Assembly (NCBI GenBank): GCA_958418185.1
Contig: CATZEP010000001.1
Location: forward strand, 1-64,000
Direction: 5' to 3'
Length of the DNA stretch: 64,000 nucleotides
DNA from: an uncultured Collinsella sp.
GTDB taxonomy: Bacteria; Actinomycetota; Coriobacteriia; Coriobacteriales; Coriobacteriaceae
Part shown: positions 54,422 to 62,860 of the stretch, in pieces
Layout: each line of letters begins with the position of its first letter
Position numbering within the stretch: position 1 is the stretch's first letter
Position numbers and translations under genes: made by a program
The notes under the pieces: model-generated
Told to the model about the DNA's origin: nothing
Database searches by the model: none
What the model saw: only the letters and a program-made list of their open reading frames with translations

Positions 54422-55915
54422 ATGCAGATCCCGCTCATCCTTCCCCAAATCGTTGCGCTCGATGTTGTCTTTGCCCTGGCTGCTTGTCTGCAGACGATCC
54501 ACGTCCCGCTCATCGCATCGCGCCGCTCATCCTATAACCGTAAGGTGATTTGCGCCTACGAGGCGAGCCTTGTGCTTCATCTGATGATTTCGGCGCTCAT
54601 CTTATTCGCGTCGTCTGGCTCGTATCTGGTGGCGCCGCTTGACGTTTGCGCCAGGGCAATGGGCGGAGCGTTGTGGCTCAATGCCGCGATCTTTGTCTAT
54701 GGCGTGGTACTTATGGTGCACTATCGTCGCCTCGTCATGCTGGTCGAGCTGCTGCTTGTTGTCGCCGTTACACCGCCGGTGGTTTTTGCCGTGGGCCCGG
54801 CGTGGACCGTTGTCCTTATCGCAGAGGGAGCGTTCTTCCTGTTCCGTTCCATCGCGGCGCTCTTGATGGACGTCCGTAACCGCCAGGATGATATCACCAT
54901 GTTCTCGACGATCGAGACCATCAACGTGATTCCCGTGGGCATCCTGTATCTAGACCCGAGGGGCCGTCCGCTACTCATGAACCGCTGCATGCGCAAAAAC
55001 CTGGTGGAACTTCATATGCCAACCGATCTACGCGACATGAGCAGCACATGGAACGACCTGCGCAAACTTAGCATGCAAATGCCCGAAAGCAGCGCTAATC
55101 GCGCCCATATCGACCTTGATCGCTTTGGTAGGGATCGCGTCGTGGTCGAGATCTCTCCTTCCGAGATTCGTCTGTTCGTGCGTGACTCCGTTACGGTCTC
55201 GGGCCGTCCGTTCGAGCGTGTCGTCGGCCTGGACGTGACGGAATACGCACACGCCTACGACCGCTTGGCGCAAGCCAACCACCTGCTCGAGCTTGCGGGC
55301 CAAGAACTTCAAGCACAGATCGAAGAGGTCAAAAAGGTTGCCGACAATGCGGCCTACCTACGTATGCGCGCCCGCGTTCACGATGTGATCGGGCAGCGCC
55401 TGTCCATTCTTCATCGCTATTTGGAGGAGGGGCGTCTGGACGATGAGTCGCTCGAGCAGATTGACCCGTTGCTGCGCTCAATCGCCGCCGATTTGCGCAG
55501 TGGCGGTGCCAGCGAGCCTGCAGAACAGCTGGATGATATCGTCCATGCTTTTGGCCTGGTGAGTGTGCAGATCGATGTTGAGGGTGCGCTGCCCGAGGAC
55601 GCGCGTGTCGCCGTCGCATTTTTGCAGATTATCCGCGAGGCCTCGACCAATGCCACCAAGCATGCGCAGGCGCATCGGGTCCACGTGCGTCTGTGGCAGG
55701 AGGGGGCGGATGCTGGCGCCGTCGCGCGCATGACGATTTCTAACGACGGGTCCCCGGCCCCCGTATCGTATCGCGAGGGAACGGGTATCCCAGGTATGAG
55801 GCATGTCGCGCAAGATCTGGGTGGCAGCCTAGAGGTCCACGCCGCCCCGCCCTTTACGCTTGCGGTGTCCATCCCGCTTAACGCCAACGACACGTCCCAA
55901 AGGAGAAGCTCATGA
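54422..55915 (+). CDS. Sensor histidine kinase partner
   Basis: About 497 residues. Six to seven N-terminal helices (from LILPQIVALDVVFALAACLQTI to SIAALLMDV), a PAS-like region (about 150-270, NVIPVGILYLDPRGRPLLMN), a coiled segment, then the HisKA_3-like box MRARVHDVIGQRLSILHRYL and a HATPase with REASTNATKHAQAHRV and GTGIPGMRHVAQDLGG. A GTG overlapping the previous stop (GTGA) is an alternative start. The kinase is complete and should phosphorylate the next-encoded regulator, with which it overlaps as ATGA. The tandem of two multi-helix proteins plus regulator looks like a two-part receptor. Confidence 0.82.
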   Translation: MQIPLILPQIVALDVVFALAACLQTIHVPLIASRRSSYNRKVICAYEASLVLHLMISALILFASSGSYLVAPLDVCARAMGGALWLNAAIFVYGVVLMVHYRRLVMLVELLLVVAVTPPVVFAVGPAWTVVLIAEGAFFLFRSIAALLMDVRNRQDDITMFSTIETINVIPVGILYLDPRGRPLLMNRCMRKNLVELHMPTDLRDMSSTWNDLRKLSMQMPESSANRAHIDLDRFGRDRVVVEISPSEIRLFVRDSVTVSGRPFERVVGLDVTEYAHAYDRLAQANHLLELAGQELQAQIEEVKKVADNAAYLRMRARVHDVIGQRLSILHRYLEEGRLDDESLEQIDPLLRSIAADLRSGGASEPAEQLDDIVHAFGLVSVQIDVEGALPEDARVAVAFLQIIREASTNATKHAQAHRVHVRLWQEGADAGAVARMTISNDGSPAPVSYREGTGIPGMRHVAQDLGGSLEVHAAPPFTLAVSIPLNANDTSQRRSS

Positions 55916-56532
55916 TCCGCGTGTTAATCGTCGAAGACCAGGCCATCCTGCGCGAGAGCCTGGCGCGCTCCGTTGGCGACCAGCCCGATATGACCGTTGT
56001 TTCCGCCATCGCCGATGCCTCCGAGGCTTTGGGTGCCGCGCTCAGGGAGCGTCCGGACATGATACTGATGGACGTATGCACCGAGCATGATTCCAACGGC
56101 ATCGTGGCGGCGGCGCGCATCAAGGAGCAGCTGCCCGAGTGCCGCATCATTATCATGACCGGCATGCCCGAGATCACCTTTGTCGATCAGGCCCGCGAGG
56201 CGGGCGTCGATAGCTTTGTGTACAAGAACGTCGGTATCGACGAGCTGTTCGCCGTGATGCGCTCCACGCTGGCGGGCTATTGCACGTTTCCCAAGCCGCC
56301 CGAGTGCATTTTTTCGGGCACGGCGGCGCTCGACGATGTCGAGCTGTCGATTTTGCGCCTTGCCTGCGAGGGCAAGAGCCGCCGCGAGATCGCGGCCGAG
56401 TTGTTTATGAGTGAGGGCACCATCAAGCGTCGTATCTCGGAGATCCTGAGCAAGACCGGCTACGACAACATCATGCGTCTTGCCGTGCACGCGGTGACCG
56501 AAGGCAGCATCGTCCCCAATATGGAGCGCTAG
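55912..56532 (+). CDS. NarL/LuxR-family response regulator
   Basis: 206 residues. Receiver domain with acidic pair in IVEDQAILRE, phospho-acceptor Asp in MILMDVCTE (about 55), Thr in IIMTGMPE, Lys in FVYKNVG. C-terminal LuxR-type HTH with ILRLACEGKSRREIAAELFMSEGTIKRRISEILSKTG. The start overlaps the kinase stop codon. The target genes are unknown; the next gene set is on the opposite strand and shares a terminator region. Confidence 0.92.
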   Translation: MIRVLIVEDQAILRESLARSVGDQPDMTVVSAIADASEALGAALRERPDMILMDVCTEHDSNGIVAAARIKEQLPECRIIIMTGMPEITFVDQAREAGVDSFVYKNVGIDELFAVMRSTLAGYCTFPKPPECIFSGTAALDDVELSILRLACEGKSRREIAAELFMSEGTIKRRISEILSKTGYDNIMRLAVHAVTEGSIVPNMER

Positions 56533-56558
56533 CGCTCGTTACGCATCGGCATAAAAAC

Positions 56559-56593
56559 GACGGGGCCGCAGAATTAACTCCTGCGGCCCCGTC
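56559..56593 (-). terminator. Terminator of the lipoprotein operon (minus strand)
   Basis: A perfect 13-bp stem, GACGGGGCCGCAG / CTGCGGCCCCGTC, is flanked on its left by AAAAA, giving a U-run when read on the minus strand. It may act weakly for the regulator gene as well. Confidence 0.82.
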
Positions 56594-56641
56594 TGGTGTG
56601 CGCGGATGTGTCCGCCAATCCGCGGCTGATGTTACGTGCCG

Positions 56642-57484
56642 TTACGCGATGGTTGCGGTGTAAGAGGCGACGTCCTCGTAGGAATCGGTCAGATAGGCGT
56701 CGATGCCGATGGTCGTGTTGACCAGGTCGTCAAGGCTGTCAAGCTCGCCGTTCGAGAACGTGAATTCCTCAGTGGCGTTAGTGCCGGGCATCAGGTGAGC
56801 CGAGAACCAGGGGTCCTTCATGGTGCCGTTGACATTGGTCTTGCCGGAGGGAGCGTAGAAGGTCAGGTCCTTGTCGCTCTTGTTGGTGATGTTGACGACA
56901 AAGCCGATGTCGCCCCAGTCGTCCTTGAACTTCTCGGTGATGGTGATGGTGCACAGATCGTCATCGGCGACGGTGACAGCGGGGGAGATTTCGACGCTCT
57001 GGACATCTTCGTCTTCGACGGCCTCATCGATCTCCTCTTCCTTCTCGGCCGCCTCGCGATCCTTCTTCACCGTGCCGGACAGGTCCTTGTCGGACTTGGT
57101 AAAGACAAGATTTCCGTCATCTTCTTCGAGGATGAGTTTGCCGTCCTTGAGCTTCATGTCATACGACTCGTCTTCGGCGGTGAGGGTTACGGTGGTGGCG
57201 TCCTTGGCCTCCCATTTAAGGTCGACGACTTCAAGGAACAGGTCGAGGGCACCTGTACCGTCCTCATCGAGAATCAGGACGCAGTGGACACCCCAATCCT
57301 CGAGCATCTTCATGTACTCATCGGTCAGCTCTTCGCCATCTACGGTTCCACCCGAGAGTTCCCAGCTGCCGACGAAGTTGGCCTTGGGGTCTTTGCCGCC
57401 GCCGCTGCAGCCCGTCAGGGCAAAGGCGAGCGCCAGGACGCATGTCAGAAATGCGAGTACGGACTTTTTGAACGTTGTCTTCAT
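56642..57484 (-). CDS. Lipoprotein of unknown function
   Basis: 280 residues. Signal peptide with lipobox LALAFALTGC (Cys about 26), so exported and lipid-anchored. The mature part is acidic with two halves: about 35-140 beta-rich (WELSGGTVDGEELTDEYMKMLEDWG, resembling lipocalin-like DUF repeats in clostridial lipoproteins) and about 170-280 (ITEKFKDDWGDIGFVVNITNKSDKDL, a DUF5067/telomerase-like beta sandwich pattern) joined by an acidic stretch EAAEKEEEIDEAVEDED. AAAGGAGG precedes the ATG. It follows the SPFH gene on the same strand after 81 bases and shares its direction. Confidence 0.75.
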   Translation of the reverse strand: MKTTFKKSVLAFLTCVLALAFALTGCSGGGKDPKANFVGSWELSGGTVDGEELTDEYMKMLEDWGVHCVLILDEDGTGALDLFLEVVDLKWEAKDATTVTLTAEDESYDMKLKDGKLILEEDDGNLVFTKSDKDLSGTVKKDREAAEKEEEIDEAVEDEDVQSVEISPAVTVADDDLCTITITEKFKDDWGDIGFVVNITNKSDKDLTFYAPSGKTNVNGTMKDPWFSAHLMPGTNATEEFTFSNGELDSLDDLVNTTIGIDAYLTDSYEDVASYTATIA

Positions 57485-57565
57485 GGTGTCCTCCTTTATC
57501 GAACGAAACCCATAGAAGCAAATGCGGGGGTGGCGGACCTCCCCGCCAATTACCGGATAGAGGGG

Positions 57566-58807
57566 CTAGGGCCTGGGCGTTCCGCAGTTGCTGCAGAACT
57601 TGCCGCCGTTTTCGCTGCCGCAGTTGGGGCAGAACCACTTGGCCGGTGCCGGGGCGGGTGCGGGACTGCCGCACTCGGGGCAGAACTTGCCGGTGTTGGT
57701 GGCACCGCAGCTGCAGGTCCACGTGCCGGCCGCGGGGGCAGCGGCAGGAGCCGGTGCGGGGGCGGGTGCCGGAGCCGGCTGCGGGGCGGCCTGCTGCTGT
57801 GCCTGGCCGGCGGCGAACAGCTGGCTGGCGTTCATGCCGCCCATGCCGCCCGCCATGCCCATGCCCATGAAGCCTGCCATCGCGCCGTTGGGGTTGGCGG
57901 CTGCTGCGCGCATCGCATCGCTCTGGGCGCTGGCGATGTTGGCGGCTGCCATGGTGGGATCGCGCATGACCGCGGCCTTCTGCAGGTCCTTGATCATCTG
58001 CTCGTCTTCTTGCGAGGCGGCGATGGAGTTGACGCCAAAGCTCACGATCTCGACACCACGCAGGTCGCGCCAGTCGGCCGAGAGGACCTCGTTGAGCGCG
58101 CGGGCGAGCTCGGTGGTGTGACCGGGGATGGCGCTGTAGCGAATGCCCATCTCCGAGATCTTGGCAAAGGCGGGCTGCAGGGCGGTGAGCAGCTCGGACT
58201 TAAGCTGGCTGTCGATCTTATCGCGCGTGTAGCTATCGGTCACGTTGCCGCACACATTGGTGTAGAACAGCAGCGGGTTGGTGATGCGGTACGAATACTC
58301 GCCGTTGCAGCGCACGGAGATGTCGACGTCCAGACCAATGTTGTTGTCGACCACGCGGAAGGGCACAGGCGAGGCGGTGCCGTACTTGTTGCCGATGATC
58401 TCCTTGGTGTTGATAAAGTAGACGCGCTGGTCCTTGCCCGCGTCGCCGCCAAAGGTAAAACGGCTGCCGATATTGGCGAACGTCTCCTTGATGGAGTCGC
58501 CCAGGTTGCCGCTAAAGACGCTCGGCTCGCTGCCGGTGTCAAAGACAAACTCGCCGGGCTCCAGCGCAACCTCGATGATCTTGCCGTTTTGCACCACGAG
58601 CATGCCCTGGCCGTCGTTGACGGCGATGACCGAGCCGTTGGAGATGACGTTGTCCTCGCCGCGCGTGTTGGAGCTGCGGCCGCCGGTGCGTTTGCTGCCT
58701 TTGCAAGCCAAGACGTCAGCGGGCATCGATTCGCAATAGATAAATTCTTTCCACTGGTCGGCCATGACGCCGCCGGCAGCTCCCAATCCAGCTCTCAAGA
58801 GTCCCAT
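57566..58807 (-). CDS. SPFH-domain protein with C-terminal zinc ribbons (YdjI-like)
   Basis: 413 residues. An SPFH/band-7 domain covers about 15-290 (VISNGSVIAVNDGQGMLVVQNG, EPGEFVFDTG, GVEIVSFGVNSI). A Gly/Met/Ala-rich stretch, then a Pro/Ala repeat hinge, lead to two zinc ribbons (CSCGATNTGKFCPECG and CPNCGSENGGKFCSNCG). This is the plan of the virion-core-like SPFH proteins such as Bacillus YdjI, linked to membrane or envelope stress. No transmembrane helix is present, so it is likely a peripheral scaffold. RBS AAAGGAAG. It lies downstream of two other zinc-ribbon genes in one operon. Confidence 0.85.
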   Translation of the reverse strand: MGLLRAGLGAAGGVMADQWKEFIYCESMPADVLACKGSKRTGGRSSNTRGEDNVISNGSVIAVNDGQGMLVVQNGKIIEVALEPGEFVFDTGSEPSVFSGNLGDSIKETFANIGSRFTFGGDAGKDQRVYFINTKEIIGNKYGTASPVPFRVVDNNIGLDVDISVRCNGEYSYRITNPLLFYTNVCGNVTDSYTRDKIDSQLKSELLTALQPAFAKISEMGIRYSAIPGHTTELARALNEVLSADWRDLRGVEIVSFGVNSIAASQEDEQMIKDLQKAAVMRDPTMAAANIASAQSDAMRAAAANPNGAMAGFMGMGMAGGMGGMNASQLFAAGQAQQQAAPQPAPAPAPAPAPAAAPAAGTWTCSCGATNTGKFCPECGSPAPAPAPAKWFCPNCGSENGGKFCSNCGTPRP

Positions 58808-58855
58808 GGTGATCTTCCTTTCTCGTCAAAGGCCGGGTGGTATTGGTCAGAATGG

Positions 58856-60178
58856 CTAGTCGTCCTTGTTGTCCTTCATGACAACGGTAGTCTCGGTATG
58901 GCTGAAGGTGTCGTGCTTCTCGGTCAGGTCGAGCTCGCCGCAGTAGCAATCGGCGTGGGTGGCCTCGTTGGCCGTCTTGAGCTGGCCCACCAGTAGCACG
59001 TCTCCGATAATTACGATGATCAGCGGCGCGACGATGTTGATGAGGATGCCCTCGACATCAAAGGTGAGGTAGTCCGGATCGAAGGCATTCCCACCCATAA
59101 AGAGAATCTGGGAGAGGGCAAACCCGATCACAAAGAACAACACCGAGGCGATGGCGAGCTTGGGCTTGGAGCAGGGGAGCTCGCCAACCATGCGACCGGT
59201 CTGGCCGTTCATGGCAAACAGATAACTCTTGCCGTTCCACGAGGTGGAAAGCATCCACACGGGGAACAGGGCGTAGTCGCTGTCTTCCCAGGTGTAGTCG
59301 AACTGCTTGCTTTCGACCGTGGCGTCGTCATACTCGTCGACGACGGTCTCGCGCAGGGCCGAAATCGTACTTTCTTCCATACGACGCTCGGCACGCGCCT
59401 TGCAGGTCTCGCAATCCTCGTCGTAGCGGTTGGCGATGTAGCCGGGCATATAGGCGACCGAGAACGGGCGCAGCGCGTCGTAGTCAAACGGCTCGATGGC
59501 GTCCATGTGGCCGTCGGGCATCTTGGAGGATCCGTCGACGGGCACGCGCTTAAACGAGATGTTTCCCTTGCGGTAGGCATCGTAGTGGTCGGTGGTCGTG
59601 ACGGTGCGGTCGGATTCCTCGGTTACGGTCTCGTTGGTCGCATCAAAGCACACTTCGCCGTCCACGCGGGCGCCGTAAAGCCAAAACGGCACGTAAACGC
59701 CTTGGACTTCGTCGATATGGTTACCGGTGACAAAGCTCTTGGGCAGCAGAATCTTGCCTTTGTAGTGCTCCTTGAGCGCGGCCATAACGTCATCGCGTCC
59801 GAGCTTAAACGGGATCACCAGGTCGGGTGAGAAGTCGCCCGAGAGCTGGCCGGGCGCCACGGCAGGGTTGCCGCAGTACGGACAGGTGGTGACGGCGACG
59901 GTGCCGTCCGAGACCAGCTCGGCGCCGCACGACGAGCAGATGTAGCCGGTGTTCTGGGCCAGCTCCTGCACGGCATCGTCGACAGCAGGCTTGGGGGCCG
60001 CGGCTGCGGCATCGGCTTTGGCATCGGCCTTGTCCTGGCGCTCGCGATAGAGGGCCTCGACTTCTTCGACTTCAAAACGCGAGTCGCAGTAGTCACAGAC
60101 GAGCTTTTGCTCGGCACTGGCAAAGTGAAGGGGGCCGCCACACGCGGGGCACTGATAGTTGACACTCTCGAAGGCCAT
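58856..60178 (-). CDS. Zinc-ribbon membrane protein (YdjG-like)
   Basis: 440 residues. The N-terminus has two zinc ribbons (CPACGGPLHFASAEQKLVCDYCDS and CSSCGAELVSDGTVAVTTCPYCG) separated by an Ala/Lys-rich linker. A large beta-rich cytosolic domain follows (LPKSFVTGNHIDEVQGVYVPFWLYGARVDG, YDALRPFSVAYMPGYIANRYD), with an additional CETC pair, and two to three helices near the C-terminus (IASVLFFVIGFALSQILFMGG, IVAPLIIVIIGDVLLVGQL). The pattern is that of YdjG-type proteins of the same SPFH module. It is 24 bases from the upstream DUF4428 gene and 48 bases from the SPFH gene. Confidence 0.8.
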   Translation of the reverse strand: MAFESVNYQCPACGGPLHFASAEQKLVCDYCDSRFEVEEVEALYRERQDKADAKADAAAAAPKPAVDDAVQELAQNTGYICSSCGAELVSDGTVAVTTCPYCGNPAVAPGQLSGDFSPDLVIPFKLGRDDVMAALKEHYKGKILLPKSFVTGNHIDEVQGVYVPFWLYGARVDGEVCFDATNETVTEESDRTVTTTDHYDAYRKGNISFKRVPVDGSSKMPDGHMDAIEPFDYDALRPFSVAYMPGYIANRYDEDCETCKARAERRMEESTISALRETVVDEYDDATVESKQFDYTWEDSDYALFPVWMLSTSWNGKSYLFAMNGQTGRMVGELPCSKPKLAIASVLFFVIGFALSQILFMGGNAFDPDYLTFDVEGILINIVAPLIIVIIGDVLLVGQLKTANEATHADCYCGELDLTEKHDTFSHTETTVVMKDNKDD

Positions 60179-60202
60179 GATCGGTCCTTTCCGTGCCGGA
60201 GG

Positions 60203-60940
60203 CTATGCGCCGATGGCGCCGCCGCAGTATTCGCAGCGCCCGCTGGCATCGGGAATGGTGGTTGCACCGCAGAAGGGGCAGGTGACCGCGGTCTTGGGGG
60301 CCTTGGCGGCCACGACGCTGTCGCGCGTTTCCTGACGCAGCTGCACCAGCGCGTCGCGGACCTCGGTTGCCTGGCGCTTGGCCTCGCGGTATTCGATGGA
60401 ACCGCGCTGATCGATGGTGGAGTCGTTTACGCGTAGGTTGATCTCGGTAAAGTACGGCGTGTTGACGTGGATGGTCAGATTAAAGTCGTAATCCAGGTCG
60501 TAGCGCGGCGGGTTGTAGCTCTCGCGCTCGCCGTCCTTGGTCTCGCGATAAATTTCGGTGCGATGCTCGTCGATATCCATATCGCAGCCGAGTACCTGCG
60601 AGAACTCGATAATGTCGGGGTTGGCGTCGCGCCAGCGGCTCTGCGAGGTAATGATCAGCAGGCCCGCGTCCTCATCGAGCATAATATTGGTGCGCCCGGC
60701 AGAGAGCGTGCGCGTGGGGTTGAAAGAGGCCAGGCGCTCGGCGTTGGCCTCGCGGTAGGCGAGCTGCTCACGGATATCGTCCGCGGTGCTGGAACGATAG
60801 CCGCCAAAGAAGGGGGAGAGCTTGCCGATGCACTCTTTGCACAGGTAGCCTTCGTTGATCTTGGTCTTCCCCAAAAGTCCCAGCTCGGTACCGCAAATCG
60901 CGCACTCTTTCTTCTCGAACATCTTGTCAAAGAAGCCCAT
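60203..60940 (-). CDS. DUF4428/zinc-ribbon protein opening the SPFH operon
   Basis: 245 residues. The N-terminal DUF4428 zinc-binding knuckle is CAICGTELGLLGKTKINEGYLCKECIGKL (Cys pairs); the middle is a PH-like or beta domain (LSAGRTNIMLDEDAGLLIITS, LDYDFNLTIHVNTPYF), then a helical stretch (REAKRQATEVRDALVQL) and a C-terminal zinc ribbon CPFCGATTIPDASGRCEYCGG. RBS GGGAGG lies 5 bases before the ATG. It is first in the four-gene minus-strand operon and its product would interact with the other zinc-ribbon proteins at the membrane. PspA is not present in this cluster. Confidence 0.78.
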   Translation of the reverse strand: MGFFDKMFEKKECAICGTELGLLGKTKINEGYLCKECIGKLSPFFGGYRSSTADDIREQLAYREANAERLASFNPTRTLSAGRTNIMLDEDAGLLIITSQSRWRDANPDIIEFSQVLGCDMDIDEHRTEIYRETKDGERESYNPPRYDLDYDFNLTIHVNTPYFTEINLRVNDSTIDQRGSIEYREAKRQATEVRDALVQLRQETRDSVVAAKAPKTAVTCPFCGATTIPDASGRCEYCGGAIGA

Positions 60941-61058
60941 GGCTGCCTCCCATCAACAGGTAGCGTGTGTCACTTTTGATGATGGGCGAGCGTGCGATCT
61001 TTCACGATACCCAGACGGCTCAAGGAGTCTCCACAACTGGGACACATGGCCCATTTTT

Positions 61059-61142
61059 GACTAGTCGCTGGGGACGTTCTTAAACGGCTAGTCACTGGGG
61101 CCACTCTTCCGCCACTCATTGGGGACGCACTTAAATGAGTGG
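61059..61142. repeat. Two GGGGACG..CTTAAA palindromes in a 377-bp gap
   Basis: Copy 1: GACTAGTCG / CGGCTAGTC (61059-61067, 61085-61093), loop CTGGGGACGTTCTTAAA. Copy 2: CCACTCATT / AATGAGTGG (61112-61120, 61134-61142), loop GGGGACGCACTTA. The arms differ, the loops are nearly the same. The left part of the gap, 60941-61058, holds no gene. Confidence 0.75.
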
Positions 61143-61270
61143 CAGTTGGGGACACTCCTTGCCGAACGTGGGCACCGCATGTTATTGGATGTTTGATCAA
61201 CGCTTTCTTAAAAATGTTCAATAGAGGTAAATTCTGATTGAGATTATGCTGGAATATATCAAATTACAAT

Positions 61271-61299
61271 TTGAATTTTGCAGTTATCCCAGTTAAAAT
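61271..61299 (+). promoter_or_regulatory. Promoter of the AAA/DUF4143 ATPase gene
   Basis: TTGAAT and TAAAAT at exactly 17-base spacing in AT-rich DNA; transcription would start a few bases before the ribosome-binding site. Confidence 0.65.
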
Positions 61300-61317
61300 G
61301 GGCAAAAGGAGGCAAGC

Positions 61318-62658
61318 ATGCTCAAGCGTAAAATTATCGAGAAAATTGAAAACTGGAAACAGACTAAAACCGGGCAGGGACTGCTTATTACCGGTGCTCG
61401 ACAGGTTGGCAAAACAAGCGCTGTCGAGCAGTTTGCCCGTGACAACTACAGAAGCTTCCTGAAAATTGACTTCGTGGAGAGACCTGACGCGGTCGAGCTC
61501 ATAGGGGAGGCAAAGAGCCTCGATGACCTCATTGTGAGAATCACCGCACTGTCTTCATCGCCTATTGCTTCGGATGCGAAGACGCTTCTGTTTTTTGATG
61601 AGGTGCAGCGTTGCGGAGACGCCATCACCTGGATGCGTTACCTTGCACAAGACAATCGCTTCGATGTTATCTACTCCGGTTCCATGCTCGGGGTCGAGGC
61701 GTATCATTATCGGTCGTTGCCAGTGGGTACTATCGATATCCTTGAGATGTTTCCCATGGATTTCGAAGAATTCTCCTGGGCTCTGGGAGTCGATAAATCA
61801 TTGTGGGATATCGTTCGAGCCTGTTACCGCAAACGGGAACAGGTGCCCCCATTTATTCACAAACGGCTGGTCGAGACGTATTACCGGTATGTTCTTGTGG
61901 GCGGCATGCCTGAGGCTGTTCAGCTGTTCGTCTCGACTCATGATACGCAGGCGATGCGCGCTCGCCAGCAGGGCATCCTCGAGGCATATCGTGCGGATAT
62001 CGTACGGTACGCCGAAACCCCTGCGCATGCTCAGCGGATCAGGACGATCTACGATGCCATGCCCGCGCAGCTTAATAAAGAGAACAAGCGCTTTCTCGTT
62101 ACCGGGATAGACAAGCGGAAGCGTTTTTTGGATCTGCAACCCGATTTTGACTGGCTTGTTAATGCGGGCGTTGCGATTCCGGTTAAGAGGGCGAGCGAGC
62201 CGATGTTTCCCTTGGGTCTTTCGCGGGAAGACAGCTTTTTCAAGTTTTATCTGAGCGATGTTGGTCTACTGTTTTCTACTTTTTCTCCCGCCGATGTTGA
62301 GGCCATTGTTGCGCAGCGGGATTCGGTCAACTTCGGGCAGGCTTTTGAGAATGCAGTAGCCCAGGAGCTGCGCGCATGCGGCTATTCTTCGTTGTTCTAC
62401 TTTAACGCGGCGAAGGTTGGAGAAGTCGATTTTTTAATCGAGGATAAGCGGAGTCCCATCGTGTTGCCTGTCGAGGTCAAATCGGGTAGATACAGCACGA
62501 AGCACGCTGCCCTTGACCGCCTGATGAGCGTTGAAAACTATGGATTGACTCAGGCGGTCGTGCTTCACCGGGATAACGTGGTGGATGAAAAGACGATATT
62601 GTATCTGCCCTTATATATGGCGGCCCTGTTAAAAGAAATGCCACAGATGAAGGGTTGA
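61318..62658 (+). CDS. AAA_14 ATPase with DUF4143 domain
   Basis: 446 residues. P-loop ITGARQVGKTSAVEQFA (about 23-39), Walker B LLFFDEVQRC, arginine finger region YSGSMLGVEAYHYRSLPVGTIDILEMFPMDFEEFSW, then DUF4143 with a restriction-nuclease-like core (GQAFENAVAQELRACG, FYFNAAKVGEVDFLIED, LPVEVKSGRYSTKHA), the E-x-K signature of that fold. AAAGGAGG precedes the ATG. Base composition is visibly lower in G+C than flanking genes and it is surrounded by palindromic repeats on both sides, suggesting horizontal arrival. Members are widespread single genes of unknown function, possibly DNA-processing or toxin-antitoxin-like. Confidence 0.9.
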   Translation: MLKRKIIEKIENWKQTKTGQGLLITGARQVGKTSAVEQFARDNYRSFLKIDFVERPDAVELIGEAKSLDDLIVRITALSSSPIASDAKTLLFFDEVQRCGDAITWMRYLAQDNRFDVIYSGSMLGVEAYHYRSLPVGTIDILEMFPMDFEEFSWALGVDKSLWDIVRACYRKREQVPPFIHKRLVETYYRYVLVGGMPEAVQLFVSTHDTQAMRARQQGILEAYRADIVRYAETPAHAQRIRTIYDAMPAQLNKENKRFLVTGIDKRKRFLDLQPDFDWLVNAGVAIPVKRASEPMFPLGLSREDSFFKFYLSDVGLLFSTFSPADVEAIVAQRDSVNFGQAFENAVAQELRACGYSSLFYFNAAKVGEVDFLIEDKRSPIVLPVEVKSGRYSTKHAALDRLMSVENYGLTQAVVLHRDNVVDEKTILYLPLYMAALLKEMPQMKG

Positions 62659-62764
62659 GAGTTTAAGACACGCGATGCGGCTGTGGAAAATTCGGCATTG
62701 TGAGATGGAATACTGACCTCGCGAGAATCCATTCTCCTCCAAGGGTAGGCTTGCTAAGACAGCC

Positions 62765-62805
62765 AAGGCCACCGCAAAACCGCCAGGTACTTTTGCGGTG
62801 GCCTT
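62765..62805. terminator. Palindrome between ATPase and DUF1593 genes
   Basis: A perfect 15-bp stem, AAGGCCACCGCAAAA / TTTTGCGGTGGCCTT. A second, weaker copy of GGCCACCGCAAA follows at about 62828. It may end both convergent genes. Confidence 0.7.
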
Positions 62806-62860
62806 TCTGGTTGGCGCCGCTTGCCGGCCACCGCAAATGTGCTTGGTGCGATCGTGGTGG

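Noticed and set aside
56636..58996. 786-codon plus-strand open frame across the lipoprotein and SPFH genes
   Set aside because: It is the antisense of two well-supported minus-strand genes with lipobox, SPFH and zinc-ribbon motifs.
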